DNA of 16,244 nt from Moorella sp. UBA4076 (GCA_002383405.1 DFYS01000172.1:7015-23258); one strand, 5' to 3'; counted from the first letter of the stretch, positions 6,278-13,344 are shown. Notes: generated by a model not told the origin, from the letters alone. Numbers and translations: made by a program.

Positions 6278-8026
6278 ATGCGCCACACCAAAATTGTTTG
6301 TACCCTGGGCCCGGCCAGTACCCGGGTTGATACTATCCAGGCGATGATCCGCGCGGGGATGAACGTCGCCCGCTGCAATTTTTCCCACGGCAGCCACGCC
6401 GAGCATGGGGCGCGGATGGTTGCTGTCCGCCAGGCAGCGGCGGAACTGGGTGTCAGAGTGGCCCTGATGCTGGATAATAAAGGCCCGGAAATCCGCCTGG
6501 GGGAGGTCGAGGGTCAGGTAACCCTCCGGGACGGCGCGGAAGTCACCCTGACCACGGAAGCCATCACCGGCGATGCCAGCCGCCTGCCGGTGAGTTTCGC
6601 CGGCCTGCCCGATGATGTCCGGCCCGGCCAGACCATTCTGCTGGATGACGGGCTGATCGAGCTGGAAGTGCTGGCGACAACCACGACCACTATCCGCTGC
6701 CGGGTCCGCCATGGCGATGTCATTTCCAGCCATAAAGGCGTCAACCTGCCCGGGGCTGCGATCAGCCTGCCGGCCCTGACGGAACGGGATATCCAGGACC
6801 TGGAGTTCGGCCTGGAGCAGGGAATAGACTTTATCGCCCTCTCCTTTGTCCGGACGGCGGCTGATGTGCTGGCAGCGCGCCAGGAATTGGAGAAACGCGG
6901 CGCCAGGGTAGCCATTATCGCCAAAATCGAGAATGAGGCCGGCGTTAAGAACCTGGAGGCGATTCTCCAGGTGGCCGACGGGGTTATGGTCGCCCGCGGT
7001 GACCTGGGGGTGGAAATACCGGTCGAGGAAGTACCCCTGGTCCAGAAAAAAATCATCGAAGCCTGTAACCAGGCCGGCAAGCCGGTTATCACTGCCACCC
7101 AGATGCTGGAATCAATGGTCCACAACCCGCGGCCGACCAGGGCGGAAACCAGCGATGTCGCCAACGCCATTTTCGATGGTACGGATGCCATCATGCTTTC
7201 CGGAGAAACAGCCATCGGCCGTTACCCGGTCGAATCAGTGGCGACTATGGCCCGCATTGCCCGCCGGGCGGAAAGGGCATTGCCTTACGGCGAGCTGCTG
7301 GCCCGGAAAGGCCTGGCGGCCGAACGCACAGCCACCGACGCCATCAGCCACGCCAGTGGCACCATTGCCTACGAGCTGGGGGCGGCGGCGATTATAACCC
7401 CGACGGCTTCCGGATCGACGGCACGGCGGGTGGCCCAGTACCGCCCGCGGGCACCCATTCTGGCGACCAGCCCCAATGAAAAGGTTTTAAACCAGCTCTG
7501 CCTGGTCTGGGGGGTCGAGCCCCTCCAGGTGGAACCCTTCAGCGGCACTGATGAGATGGTCAACGCTGCCGTGGCGGCAGCCATCCTTTCCGGCCGCGTG
7601 CAGCAGGGCGACCTGGTGGTCATTACCGCCGGTGTCCCGGCCGGGGTGCCCGGCACGACCAACCTGCTCAAGGTACATATCGTGGGCGAGGTGCTGGTAC
7701 GCGGCCGGGGCATCGGCCGCGAGGTCACCAGCGGCCCGGTGCGCCTGGTAAAAACGGCAGCCGAGGCTATCGCCAGGGTTCAGGAAGGCGATATCCTGGT
7801 GACGGGGGAGACGGGACCCGATTTCCTGCCGGCCATGGCCAGGGCGGCGGCTATTATTACCGAAGCCGGGGGTTTGAGTTCCCATGCCGCGGTCAACGGC
7901 TTCAGCCTGGGCATCCCGGTGGTGGTAGGCGCGGCCGGGGCCACCAGCAAGCTGGCCGACGCTATGATTGTCACCGTTGATGTGGTCCGCGGCCTGGTCT
8001 ACCGCGGCCAGACCAGGGTATTATAA
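6278..8026 (+). CDS. pyk: pyruvate kinase with C-terminal PEP-utiliser domain
   Basis: This enzyme converts phosphoenolpyruvate and ADP to pyruvate and ATP. The protein has 582 residues, about 110 longer than E. coli PykF, as in Bacillus and Geobacillus enzymes. Seen in order: the N-terminal TKIVCTLGPAS, NVARCNFSHG, IAKIENEAGV (catalytic Lys216 and metal ligand Glu218), MVARGDLGVEIP, TATQMLESM, then the C-terminal allosteric domain. From about residue 475 a mobile PEP-utiliser domain follows, with TEAGGLSSHAA holding His536 at the place of the phosphohistidine in PPDK-type enzymes. The family's extra domain is generally not needed for catalysis. The ATG at 6278 has GGGGAGG just upstream. It is coupled to pfkA. 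Confidence 0.97.
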   Translation: MRHTKIVCTLGPASTRVDTIQAMIRAGMNVARCNFSHGSHAEHGARMVAVRQAAAELGVRVALMLDNKGPEIRLGEVEGQVTLRDGAEVTLTTEAITGDASRLPVSFAGLPDDVRPGQTILLDDGLIELEVLATTTTTIRCRVRHGDVISSHKGVNLPGAAISLPALTERDIQDLEFGLEQGIDFIALSFVRTAADVLAARQELEKRGARVAIIAKIENEAGVKNLEAILQVADGVMVARGDLGVEIPVEEVPLVQKKIIEACNQAGKPVITATQMLESMVHNPRPTRAETSDVANAIFDGTDAIMLSGETAIGRYPVESVATMARIARRAERALPYGELLARKGLAAERTATDAISHASGTIAYELGAAAIITPTASGSTARRVAQYRPRAPILATSPNEKVLNQLCLVWGVEPLQVEPFSGTDEMVNAAVAAAILSGRVQQGDLVVITAGVPAGVPGTTNLLKVHIVGEVLVRGRGIGREVTSGPVRLVKTAAEAIARVQEGDILVTGETGPDFLPAMARAAAIITEAGGLSSHAAVNGFSLGIPVVVGAAGATSKLADAMIVTVDVVRGLVYRGQTRVL

Positions 8027-8050
8027 AAATGGCGGGAGTCTGATGAGGAT

Positions 8051-8122
8051 TTAATCAGGAACTGGCGTAGCCAGTTCCGCCAGGCCTCTCACATCTTACT
8101 TCTCACCTCTCACATCTCATCT
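8051..8122 (+). repeat. hairpin plus pyrimidine-tail element, copy B
   Basis: TTAATCA is followed by GGAACTGGC (8058-8066), loop GTA, GCCAGTTCC (8070-8078). A tail of repeated CTCACATCT/CTTACTTCT-like units runs to about 8122. The ribosome site CGGAGGA and the carboxyltransferase start follow. Relative to copy A, the second stem pair is G-C instead of A-T and remains paired. Confidence 0.72.
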
Positions 8123-8137
8123 ACGGAGGATTGATTG

Positions 8138-9535
8138 ATGTCACCGAAAGTAGGAATTACTGACACGACTCTGCGGGATGGCCACCAGTCGCTGCTGGCC
8201 ACACGGATGAAGACTGAAGACATGCTCCCCATAGCCGCCCGGATGGATGCCATCGGCTTTCATTCCCTGGAGGTATGGGGCGGGGCAACCTTCGACTCCT
8301 GCATGCGTTTCTTAAACGAAGATCCCTGGGAACGCCTGCGGGCTTTACGCCAGGCTATGCCCGGCACCAAACTGCAGATGCTCCTGCGGGGACAGAACCT
8401 CCTGGGCTACCGCCATTATGCCGACGATGTCGTGACCTCATTTGTCGAAATGAGCATTAAAAACGGCATTGACATCCTGCGCATCTTCGACGCCTTGAAC
8501 GACATCCGCAACATGGCCCTGGCGATGAAGGTGGCGAAGGAAGCCGGCGGCCACGTCCAGGCCACGATCTGTTATACCCTGGGGCCGGTTTATGATGATG
8601 ATTATTACCTGCGGATGGCCCGGCAGCTGGCCGAACTGGGGGCCGCTTCCCTGTGCATCAAAGATATGGCCGGCCTCCTTACCCCGGCCGACGCCTACCG
8701 CCTGGTACAGAAAATAAAAAAGGAAGTCGACCTTCCCCTGCAGCTGCACTGCCATTACACCAGCGGTATGGCCTCAATGACTTACCTCAAGGCCGTGGAA
8801 GCCGGCGTCGATGTCCTGGATACGGCCATGTCCCCCCTGGCCCTGGGCACCTCCCAGCCGGCCACGGAAACCATGGTGGCCGCCCTGGCCGGCACGCCCT
8901 GGGATACCGGCCTGAACCTGGAAAGTTTAAGCGAGATCGCCGCCTATTTCCGCCAGGTGCGCAAGAAGTACCAGCAATTTGATGTTAGCGACGGCACTGT
9001 TGACGCCAATGTGCTGCGTTACCAGATCCCGGGCGGCATGCTTTCCAACTTTATATCCCAGCTTTCGCAGCAGAATGCCCTCGACCGCCTGCCGGAAGTC
9101 CTGGCTGAGGTACCGCGGGTGCGAGCCGACCTGGGTTACCCGCCTCTGGTAACCCCTTCCAGCCAGATGGTCGGCGCCCAGGCGGTTTTGAATGTCCTGG
9201 CCGGCAAACGCTATCAGATGGTTACCAGGGAAGTCAAAGATTACCTGCGCGGTCTTTACGGCCAGCCGCCGGTGGCAGTCAATGAAGAGGTGCGTCACCA
9301 GATCATCGGTGATGAGGAACCCATCAGCGGTCGTCCGGCCGACCTGCTGGAACCCCAGCTGCCGGCTGCCCGCCAGGGAATAGCGCCCTATATGGAGAAG
9401 GAAGAGGATGTCCTCTCCTATGCCATTTTCCCGGCCGTAGCCAAAGAGTTCCTGGCAGCACGCCTGGCGGCACGCACCCGAGTGGACTACGAACTGGTGG
9501 AGAAGGCCGGGGGCGAAGTATATTATCCCGCCTGA
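8138..9535 (+). CDS. carboxyltransferase subunit of pyruvate carboxylase / oxaloacetate decarboxylase type, no biotin domain
   Basis: The family moves a carboxyl group between biotin and pyruvate/oxaloacetate. The protein has 465 residues. The N-terminal TIM barrel starts with ITDTTLRDGHQS (7-18, metal ligand Asp9). It carries CIKDMAG with Lys175, the usually carboxylated lysine, and LHCHYTSG with ligands His204 and His206. The conserved carboxyltransferase region follows. The protein stops where longer PycB/OadA proteins continue into a biotinyl carrier domain; no AMKM motif is present, so a separate biotin protein must serve it. The ATG at 8138 fits CGGAGGA at 8124-8130; a TTG one codon earlier is less likely. 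It could be pycB or oadA; genes for carboxylase or membrane subunits are not in the window. Confidence 0.88.
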   Translation: MSPKVGITDTTLRDGHQSLLATRMKTEDMLPIAARMDAIGFHSLEVWGGATFDSCMRFLNEDPWERLRALRQAMPGTKLQMLLRGQNLLGYRHYADDVVTSFVEMSIKNGIDILRIFDALNDIRNMALAMKVAKEAGGHVQATICYTLGPVYDDDYYLRMARQLAELGAASLCIKDMAGLLTPADAYRLVQKIKKEVDLPLQLHCHYTSGMASMTYLKAVEAGVDVLDTAMSPLALGTSQPATETMVAALAGTPWDTGLNLESLSEIAAYFRQVRKKYQQFDVSDGTVDANVLRYQIPGGMLSNFISQLSQQNALDRLPEVLAEVPRVRADLGYPPLVTPSSQMVGAQAVLNVLAGKRYQMVTREVKDYLRGLYGQPPVAVNEEVRHQIIGDEEPISGRPADLLEPQLPAARQGIAPYMEKEEDVLSYAIFPAVAKEFLAARLAARTRVDYELVEKAGGEVYYPA

Positions 9536-9542
9536 TTGCTAC

Positions 9543-9593
9543 TCCCACATCTTATATACGGAGGAGTCACCCATGGTGACGGGCCGCCACTAG
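9543..9593 (+). other. duplicated pyrimidine tail with ribosome site and six-codon reading frame
   Basis: Right after the carboxyltransferase gene, 9543-9566 repeats the end of copy B and its ribosome site (CYCACATCTYAT then TACGGAGGA) with about three mismatches. GGAGGAG is followed seven bases later by ATG at 9573 and six codons (MVTGRH) before a stop. This could be the start of a lost gene or a duplicated leader. The hairpin part of the element is missing here. Confidence 0.4.
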
Positions 9594-9621
9594 CGAACCA
9601 TGAAAATGTTGGCGTTGTGGG

Positions 9622-9804
9622 AGAGGTGATGCAGGTTCCCGGAGGGCGCATTTGCGCGTAGTTCAAAAGAACGAGGCTGGCTGAGGAACAGCGCGGCCGC
9701 CTGTTTGAGGCCCGGAGGGTCGAGTTAAGGCCGCGCCCGAAGCCGGCCGAGTTCGTACAAGTATAAGGCGCAACCAGCGCCCGAAGGGAACCTGCATCAC
9801 CTCT
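9622..9804 (+). ncRNA. dispersed structured RNA-like element, copy 2
   Basis: This sits in the gap between the carboxyltransferase and DUF169 genes (9536-9864). The closing stem AGAGGTGATGCAGGTTCCC at 9622-9640 pairs perfectly with 9786-9804. Internal hairpins are GCGC-ATTT-GCGC, GTTC-AAAA-GAAC (9661-9672) and GCTG/CAGC (within 9676-9692). A stem GCGCGGCC (9691-9698) with GGCCGCGC (9729-9736) encloses a GGCCC/GGGTC hairpin, and GGCGC/GCGCC (9767-9780) follows. Compared with copy 1, one closing-stem G-C pair is T-A and one hairpin C-G pair is G-C, so pairing is kept. The similarity also reaches left to ATGAAAATG at 9600. Direction and transcription are inferred. Confidence 0.6.
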
Positions 9805-9823
9805 GGGAGCAAACTGACATTAA

Positions 9824-9850
9824 CAGCCGTTTTGGCTGAACGTTATTTTT
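9824..9850 (+). terminator. weak hairpin with T stretch before the DUF169 gene
   Basis: CAGCC (9824-9828) and GGCTG (9834-9838) form a five-pair hairpin with loop GTTTT. AACGTTATTTTT follows. It could end transcription coming from copy 2, or be a small leader hairpin. The T run is not directly adjacent, so the call is weak. Confidence 0.25.
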
Positions 9851-9864
9851 GGAGGAGAGAAACC

Positions 9865-10650
9865 ATGGCTGATTTAGATCGGGCTACAATGGCGAAAAGA
9901 TTAAGCGAGGTCTTGCGCCTGGATACCGGCATCGCCGGAGTGAAGCTCTACAAAGAGCGGCAGCAGCTGCCGCGGCGGCCCTATAACTGGAAAGTTAATA
10001 TCTGCCAGCAAGTATCGTCGGCGCGTTACCAGGGCCGCGCCAGTTCCGGCACCCCGGATCTGATGGTGTGCGCCATTGGTGCCGCCTGCACCGGGCTCAT
10101 CAAGACCCCGGAGCGTTTTACCAGCGGCAAGGCGCCCCTGGGGCATTACGTAGCCGACGTGGAAGCCGGCCGGCGTTTCATGGCCAACACCTACAAACTG
10201 GGCGACGCCGGCAAGATTTACGACGGCATCTATGTTGCCCCGCTGGAAAACTTCGGCCAGCAAGACCCGGATGTGGTGGTTATTTACGCCAACCCGGCAC
10301 AGATGATGCGCCTGGTGCATTGCTGCCTCCATGAAACGGGAGAGCCCGTCAAGGCTGATACCGTCGCCGAGGCGGCCCTGTGCTCGTCCATCGGTTTTGC
10401 CTTAAAAGAACAAAAGCCCATCATCGGCTTCCCCTGCAGCGGCGACCGCACCTTCGGGGGAACCCAGAAGGATGAGCTAATTTTTACGGCACCTTATGGA
10501 TTGCTGGAGACCCTGGTGGAGAATATGGAAAGCCTGCTCATGGGGCATGGTCAGCTCTATCCGGTGGCGCCCTTCAACAAATACGCGCCAACGATGGTAG
10601 CTTCCTATACTATACAGCCCGAAGACCTGGAAGAAAAACAACCGGATTAG
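9865..10650 (+). CDS. DUF169 family protein
   Basis: The protein has 261 residues and is recognised as the DUF169 family (COG2043), which has no firm function. The C-terminal half has the pattern I associate with the family: IGFPCSGDRTFGGTQKDEL (187-205) followed by FTAPYG. Seven cysteines (47, 69, 75, 153, 154, 173, 191), including a CC pair, hint at metal or thiol chemistry, but no known motif fits. No signal peptide or membrane segment is seen. The start is ATG at 9865 behind GGAGGAGAG at 9851-9859; a frame extending to 9832 lacks a ribosome site. It is followed by a strong terminator at 10704-10736 and overlaps the end of minC on the other strand by four bases. Confidence 0.82.
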   Translation: MADLDRATMAKRLSEVLRLDTGIAGVKLYKERQQLPRRPYNWKVNICQQVSSARYQGRASSGTPDLMVCAIGAACTGLIKTPERFTSGKAPLGHYVADVEAGRRFMANTYKLGDAGKIYDGIYVAPLENFGQQDPDVVVIYANPAQMMRLVHCCLHETGEPVKADTVAEAALCSSIGFALKEQKPIIGFPCSGDRTFGGTQKDELIFTAPYGLLETLVENMESLLMGHGQLYPVAPFNKYAPTMVASYTIQPEDLEEKQPD

Positions 10651-11381
10651 CGGTTATTTTGGCGGTTTAAATAAGGTTCGACAACAATTGCTGCACCAAT
10701 CAGGCGGGCTATTTCCGGGTAGGCCCGCTTTTGTTTATGTTCCGGGGAGCAGGCGATAACACCGGCGATACCGAGCTGCTCCGGCGCCAGGCGATGGGCG
10801 ACAATTACAGCATTCCGGTCGCCGCTTACGCCGGCGTAAGCACTGCCCAGCAGCGCACCCATTACCATAATGTTACCGCCAGCCTTGATGACGGCCCCCG
10901 GGTGGATATTGCCTACCAGGGTGACATGACCGTTGCAAGCCAGTTCCTGGCCGTTACGCAGGTTGCCTTCATTTAAAAGAGTGGGGTAGCCGCCGGTTGC
11001 TTCATCTGCTACCAGGGCAGGTACTGCCGCTGTCATGACGGGGGGGATTATATCGCTGCGCGGCCGGCGGGCTGCATCCATTGCTGCGGTTTCCGGAGCC
11101 GGCCGGTGCCGCGTGCGGGGCTGCCGGTAGCGGTCCGCCAGGGGGATATTGGCTCCCAGGACCAGGCCGTGTTGCTGGCAGATTGCTTCCAGTTCGGCGG
11201 TTTCACGGCCGCTTAAAGGTGAAGTTGAGAGGAGGGCGAAGGGTGCACCTTGAAAAAAGCCCCGCGCCATAGCAAATCTGGTGGCCAGGCTGGAACGCAG
11301 TTCATTGAAATCCCGGCTGGCATCGAGGACGATCAGCAGGCCGTTACGGGTGCCTTTGATAGTTATGCAATCCTGCGCCAT
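10647..11381 (-). CDS. minC: septum site-determining protein MinC
   Basis: MinC blocks FtsZ assembly away from mid-cell and is recruited to the membrane by MinD. The protein has 244 residues. The N-terminal FtsZ-inhibiting domain is about 1-85 (ITIKGTRNGLLIVLDAS). A Pro/Arg/Ala-rich linker spans about 86-130. The C-terminal beta-helix domain starts at LRNGQEL (141-147) and continues through GNIHPGAVIKAGGNIMVMG and SAYAGVSGD. In this block the Arg of the usual LRGxAHAG pattern is Leu178 and the His is Tyr182, which may affect MinD contact. The ATG at 11381 has AAAGGAG upstream; a 26-residue longer frame lacks support. No minD or minE lies beside it. Confidence 0.88.
   Translation of the reverse strand: MAQDCITIKGTRNGLLIVLDASRDFNELRSSLATRFAMARGFFQGAPFALLSTSPLSGRETAELEAICQQHGLVLGANIPLADRYRQPRTRHRPAPETAAMDAARRPRSDIIPPVMTAAVPALVADEATGGYPTLLNEGNLRNGQELACNGHVTLVGNIHPGAVIKAGGNIMVMGALLGSAYAGVSGDRNAVIVAHRLAPEQLGIAGVIACSPEHKQKRAYPEIARLIGAAIVVEPYLNRQNNR
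10704..10736 (+). terminator. rho-independent terminator for the DUF169 gene
   Basis: GCGGGC (10704-10709) pairs with GCCCGC (10723-10728), directly followed by TTTTGTTT. It lies 54 bases past the DUF169 stop and inside the 3' coding part of minC on the opposite strand. Confidence 0.65.
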
Positions 11382-11580
11382 ACGGCTGCTCCTTTCCAGG
11401 CGGGGATAATTTTCGCCAATGAATATATCTCGCTGGAAAGATTCGCCATGGAACAGCATTTTTCCTGCTAAGGATCAAAAAATATGCCGGTTTTTGTTAG
11501 TTAAAATTTACCCGGTTCCGTTGCCTGCCGGCCAGGAGGATAGATAAGCGATTATTGTCGAAGTAAAAGGATAGACGCTC

Positions 11581-11680
11581 ATGCCGCTTGCGAGCGGCAT
11601 CAGCGGAGCAGGCTGAGGAATCAGCGCGGCCACAATTCTTAAGCCCGAAGGGCTGCAGGTTAGTTGACGTAAGCCCGAAA
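11581..11680 (+). repeat. partial, decayed relative of the structured element (copy 3)
   Basis: A perfect 8-bp hairpin ATGCCGCT/AGCGGCAT (11581-11600) precedes GGCTGAGGAATCAGCGCGGCC (11611-11631 region), which matches 9679-9698 of copy 2 apart from one inserted base. An AAGCCC-GAA-GGGCT hairpin follows (11640-11654), matching in place and loop the GAA hairpin of copy 1, and then AAGCCCGAA in the place of CGCCCGAAG. The long closing stem and the conserved 3' block are missing. The rest of the minC-DUF134 gap (11382-11580) shows no gene. Confidence 0.45.
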
Positions 11681-11692
11681 AAAAGCTATGAT
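11664..11692 (+). promoter_or_regulatory. sigma-A promoter of the DUF134 gene
   Basis: TTGACG at 11664-11669 and TATGAT at 11687-11692 are separated by exactly 17 bases, matching 5 of 6 consensus bases in each box. Transcription would start near 11699, giving a leader of about 30 nt to the ATG at 11730. The -35 box lies inside the decayed copy 3. Confidence 0.7.
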
Positions 11693-11729
11693 GGTATTGA
11701 TAAGTGAAGCAGGGGACGGGGGAGTGTTT

Positions 11730-12182
11730 ATGCCGAGGCCACCCAAGTGCCGGCGGGTCGAGTTTATTCCGGGGATTACCTATTTTAAACCGGCGGCGGT
11801 ACCACTGCGACAGCTGGAAGAGGTCGTCCTGGCGGTGGAGGAGCTGGAAGCCACCCGTCTGAAGGACATCGAGGGCCTGGAGCAGGAGGATTGTGCCGTC
11901 AGGATGGGGGTATCGCGGCCGACTTTCTTTCGCATCCTGAATGCAGCGCGGGGGAAAATCGCTGATGCTTTGATTAATGGTAAGGCCATCCGGGTGGAAG
12001 GCGGGGTTTACCGCCTGGCCGGCGCTAAGGTTCACTGTGAGGAGTGCGGCCACGAATGGGAACCGGACCCGGCAACCGATGCAACCTGCCCCAGCTGCGG
12101 TGGCACCGAGATCCTGGAGGTGCTGCCGGGACCGGGACGGGGCCATTGTCGGCGTCACGGCCGGCAGGGGGGAAACGATTGA
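11730..12182 (+). CDS. DUF134 (UPF0251) family protein with HTH and zinc ribbon
   Basis: The protein has 150 residues. The start MPRPPKCRRVEFIPGITYFK is typical of the DUF134/UPF0251 family. Residues about 38-75 (EELEATRLKDIEGL, then MGVSRPTFFRIL) form a sigma-factor-like helix-turn-helix, so DNA binding is likely. Cys103, Cys106, Cys120 and Cys123 make a C-terminal zinc ribbon, and the tail is rich in Gly, Arg and His. Relatives are often near NifX/NifB-like iron-sulfur cofactor genes; none is seen here. The ATG at 11730 has GGGGGAG at a suitable distance, and a frame starting at 11688 would begin inside the -10 box, so it is rejected. Its regulatory target is unknown. Confidence 0.88.
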   Translation: MPRPPKCRRVEFIPGITYFKPAAVPLRQLEEVVLAVEELEATRLKDIEGLEQEDCAVRMGVSRPTFFRILNAARGKIADALINGKAIRVEGGVYRLAGAKVHCEECGHEWEPDPATDATCPSCGGTEILEVLPGPGRGHCRRHGRQGGND

Positions 12183-12601
12183 ACCCCCGCAGCTCAAAAA
12201 TTTGGCTGCCGTGACAGGTATGGGATCAGCAGTGGGAAAAGATGGAATCCCTGCCGCTGACTGTGATGGCCCCCTGTTGGTGGTTTTACGTTCTTCCGGA
12301 CGCAGGAATCCGGCCGGGATATGCACATCACATGCGGCAACCCTGGCCCTGGCAGATCGTTCCAGGAAGACGATGCAAGGCAGCCAGTCCCATAAAGGGC
12401 GGCATCCCCTGGCAAATAGGATATTAAAGCGGATACCGCATAATGGCAGATCACCATGGTATTTTGCGGACTATCTAATAGTTTTGGCCGCTGCTGATGT
12501 TCAAAGGTAAGGTTAGTCCCTTAGTTCCAATGATCTGCGCAAAGTGGAAAGAAAATGGCGTGACAAAGTTTGGTTCCGGCTATGCCGGGTTAGGAAGAGC
12601 G
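12183..12601. other. gene-poor, decayed stretch
   Basis: About 420 bases without a supported gene. On the minus strand from 12326 a GTG start gives (M)HIPAGFL, close to the MHIPDGFL start of CbiM, but the similarity stops after eight residues. On the plus strand a frame at 12242-12427 is rich in Trp and Pro and has no ribosome site. No promoter or strong hairpin was found. Confidence 0.3.
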
Positions 12602-12634
12602 CAAAGAAAGCCACTGACCTTAAGGGACAGTGGC
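12602..12634 (-). terminator. rho-independent terminator of the coiled-coil gene
   Basis: Read on the minus strand, GCCACTG and CAGTGGC (12610-12616 and 12628-12634) form a seven-pair stem around a CCTTAAGG-containing loop. TTTCTTTG follows. It lies just past the stop of the minus-strand gene ending at 12647. Confidence 0.6.
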
Positions 12635-12646
12635 TTATCGTTAATA

Positions 12647-13009
12647 TTATTGATTGGCTGCCCTTCGAAGGGCCCTCAGTTCCAGGATCCGGGCTTCCTG
12701 ACGGGCAACTTTGCCTATAACATAGCTGATATCGTCTTCAAGGTCATCGAAACGTTGTTCAACCTCATCCCGGAAAGATACGAACTGTTTTTCCAGACTT
12801 GATACTCTATCCTTCAGATCGGTAACGTCGGTTTTTAACTGGGTGACATCAGTCTTTAACTGGGCGACATCATTCTTCAGCTGGGCGACATCAGTCTTCA
12901 GTACTTCGACATCAGCGACTAATCCGGCCACCATAGAATTGGTGTTGCCGACAATACGGATAAGTTCAGTCAGCATCTGGGTAGTCTGCGCGGAATCCTC
13001 GGGAGCCAA
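12647..13009 (-). CDS. small heptad-repeat coiled-coil protein
   Basis: The protein has 120 residues and no assigned function. Residues 36-74 are near-perfect heptads (VLKTDVA, QLKNDVA, QLKTDVT, QLKTDVT, DLKDRVS) with Leu and Val at the core positions, so a long parallel coiled coil is expected. Flanking residues 8-33 and 75-110 are also helical; the C-terminus is rich in Arg and Ala. There is no signal peptide or membrane span, so it is probably cytoplasmic. The start is TTG at 13009 behind GGGAGGG. It stands alone with its own extended -10 promoter and terminator. Similar short Leu/Lys/Asp repeat proteins are common in Firmicutes and often vary in repeat number. Confidence 0.75.
   Translation of the reverse strand: MAPEDSAQTTQMLTELIRIVGNTNSMVAGLVADVEVLKTDVAQLKNDVAQLKTDVTQLKTDVTDLKDRVSSLEKQFVSFRDEVEQRFDDLEDDISYVIGKVARQEARILELRALRRAANQ
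12822..12916 (-). repeat. 21-bp tandem repeats inside the coiled-coil gene
   Basis: At least four tandem units of 21 bases encode the seven-residue repeats. On the plus strand each contains a variant of GACATCAGTCTTTAACTGGG. Adjacent units differ at a few positions. Such in-frame minisatellites can gain or lose units without breaking the frame. Confidence 0.7.
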
Positions 13010-13046
13010 TATTATTCCCTCCCTGCTAAAGTTTTCCTCTCAGCTA

Positions 13047-13055
13047 AGTATAACA
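13047..13055 (-). promoter_or_regulatory. extended -10 promoter of the coiled-coil gene
   Basis: On the minus strand this reads TGTTATACT, an extended -10 (TGnTATACT). The -35 area is only T-rich. Transcription would start about 30 bases before the TTG start at 13009. Confidence 0.45.
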
Positions 13056-13101
13056 TAGCTTGCAGATGCAAAAAAGATGGCTGGACAGGTTTTCAAGATA
13101 A

Positions 13102-13320
13102 AATCCCGGCGGCATCCTGGCCTTTGGCGCCAACGCCTTTAATATCGCCTTTATCCAGCCCTTTATCAGTTATTACATATATCGGTTGCTGGCCGGCGGG
13201 TCCGGGGGGACTGCCGGCCGCCGGGTGCTGGCGGCGGTGGTGGCCGGTTTTGCCGGCATCAACATCGCTGCCCTGGCGGCAGGTAGCGCCAGGGTGGCTT
13301 TTAGAATAATGCTGGCCTGA
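13102..13320 (+). pseudogene. cbiM: internal fragment of a CbiM-type cobalt transport protein
   Basis: An open stretch without start codon translates to ILAFGANAFNIAFIQPFISYY followed by YRLLAGG and, after a Gly/Arg loop, VLAAVVAGFAGINIAALAAG. This matches the LGANxxNMA...PFxxYxxYR region in the middle of CbiM, the substrate-binding membrane subunit of cobalt ECF transporters. The N-terminal HIPDGFL half and the C-terminal part are missing. The frame ends in unrelated residues at a TGA at 13318. Only about 60 of more than 200 residues remain, so it is a remnant. It fills most of the gap between the coiled-coil gene and the amylase gene; the rest shows no gene. Confidence 0.75.
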
Positions 13321-13344
13321 GCAGTTACGCGCGGCCTGGTATAG

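Noticed and set aside
11508..12326. 272-residue minus-strand frame
   Set aside because: It is antisense to the well-supported DUF134 gene; only its first eight residues (HIPAGFL) are of interest.
12242..12427. 61-residue plus-strand frame after the DUF134 gene
   Set aside because: Trp- and Pro-rich composition, no ribosome site and an upstream in-frame stop; probably non-coding.
12660..12673. Perfect 14-base palindrome GCCCTTCGAAGGGC
   Set aside because: It lies in the coding end of the coiled-coil gene, has no loop suitable for a terminator and no second copy that would suggest an operator.
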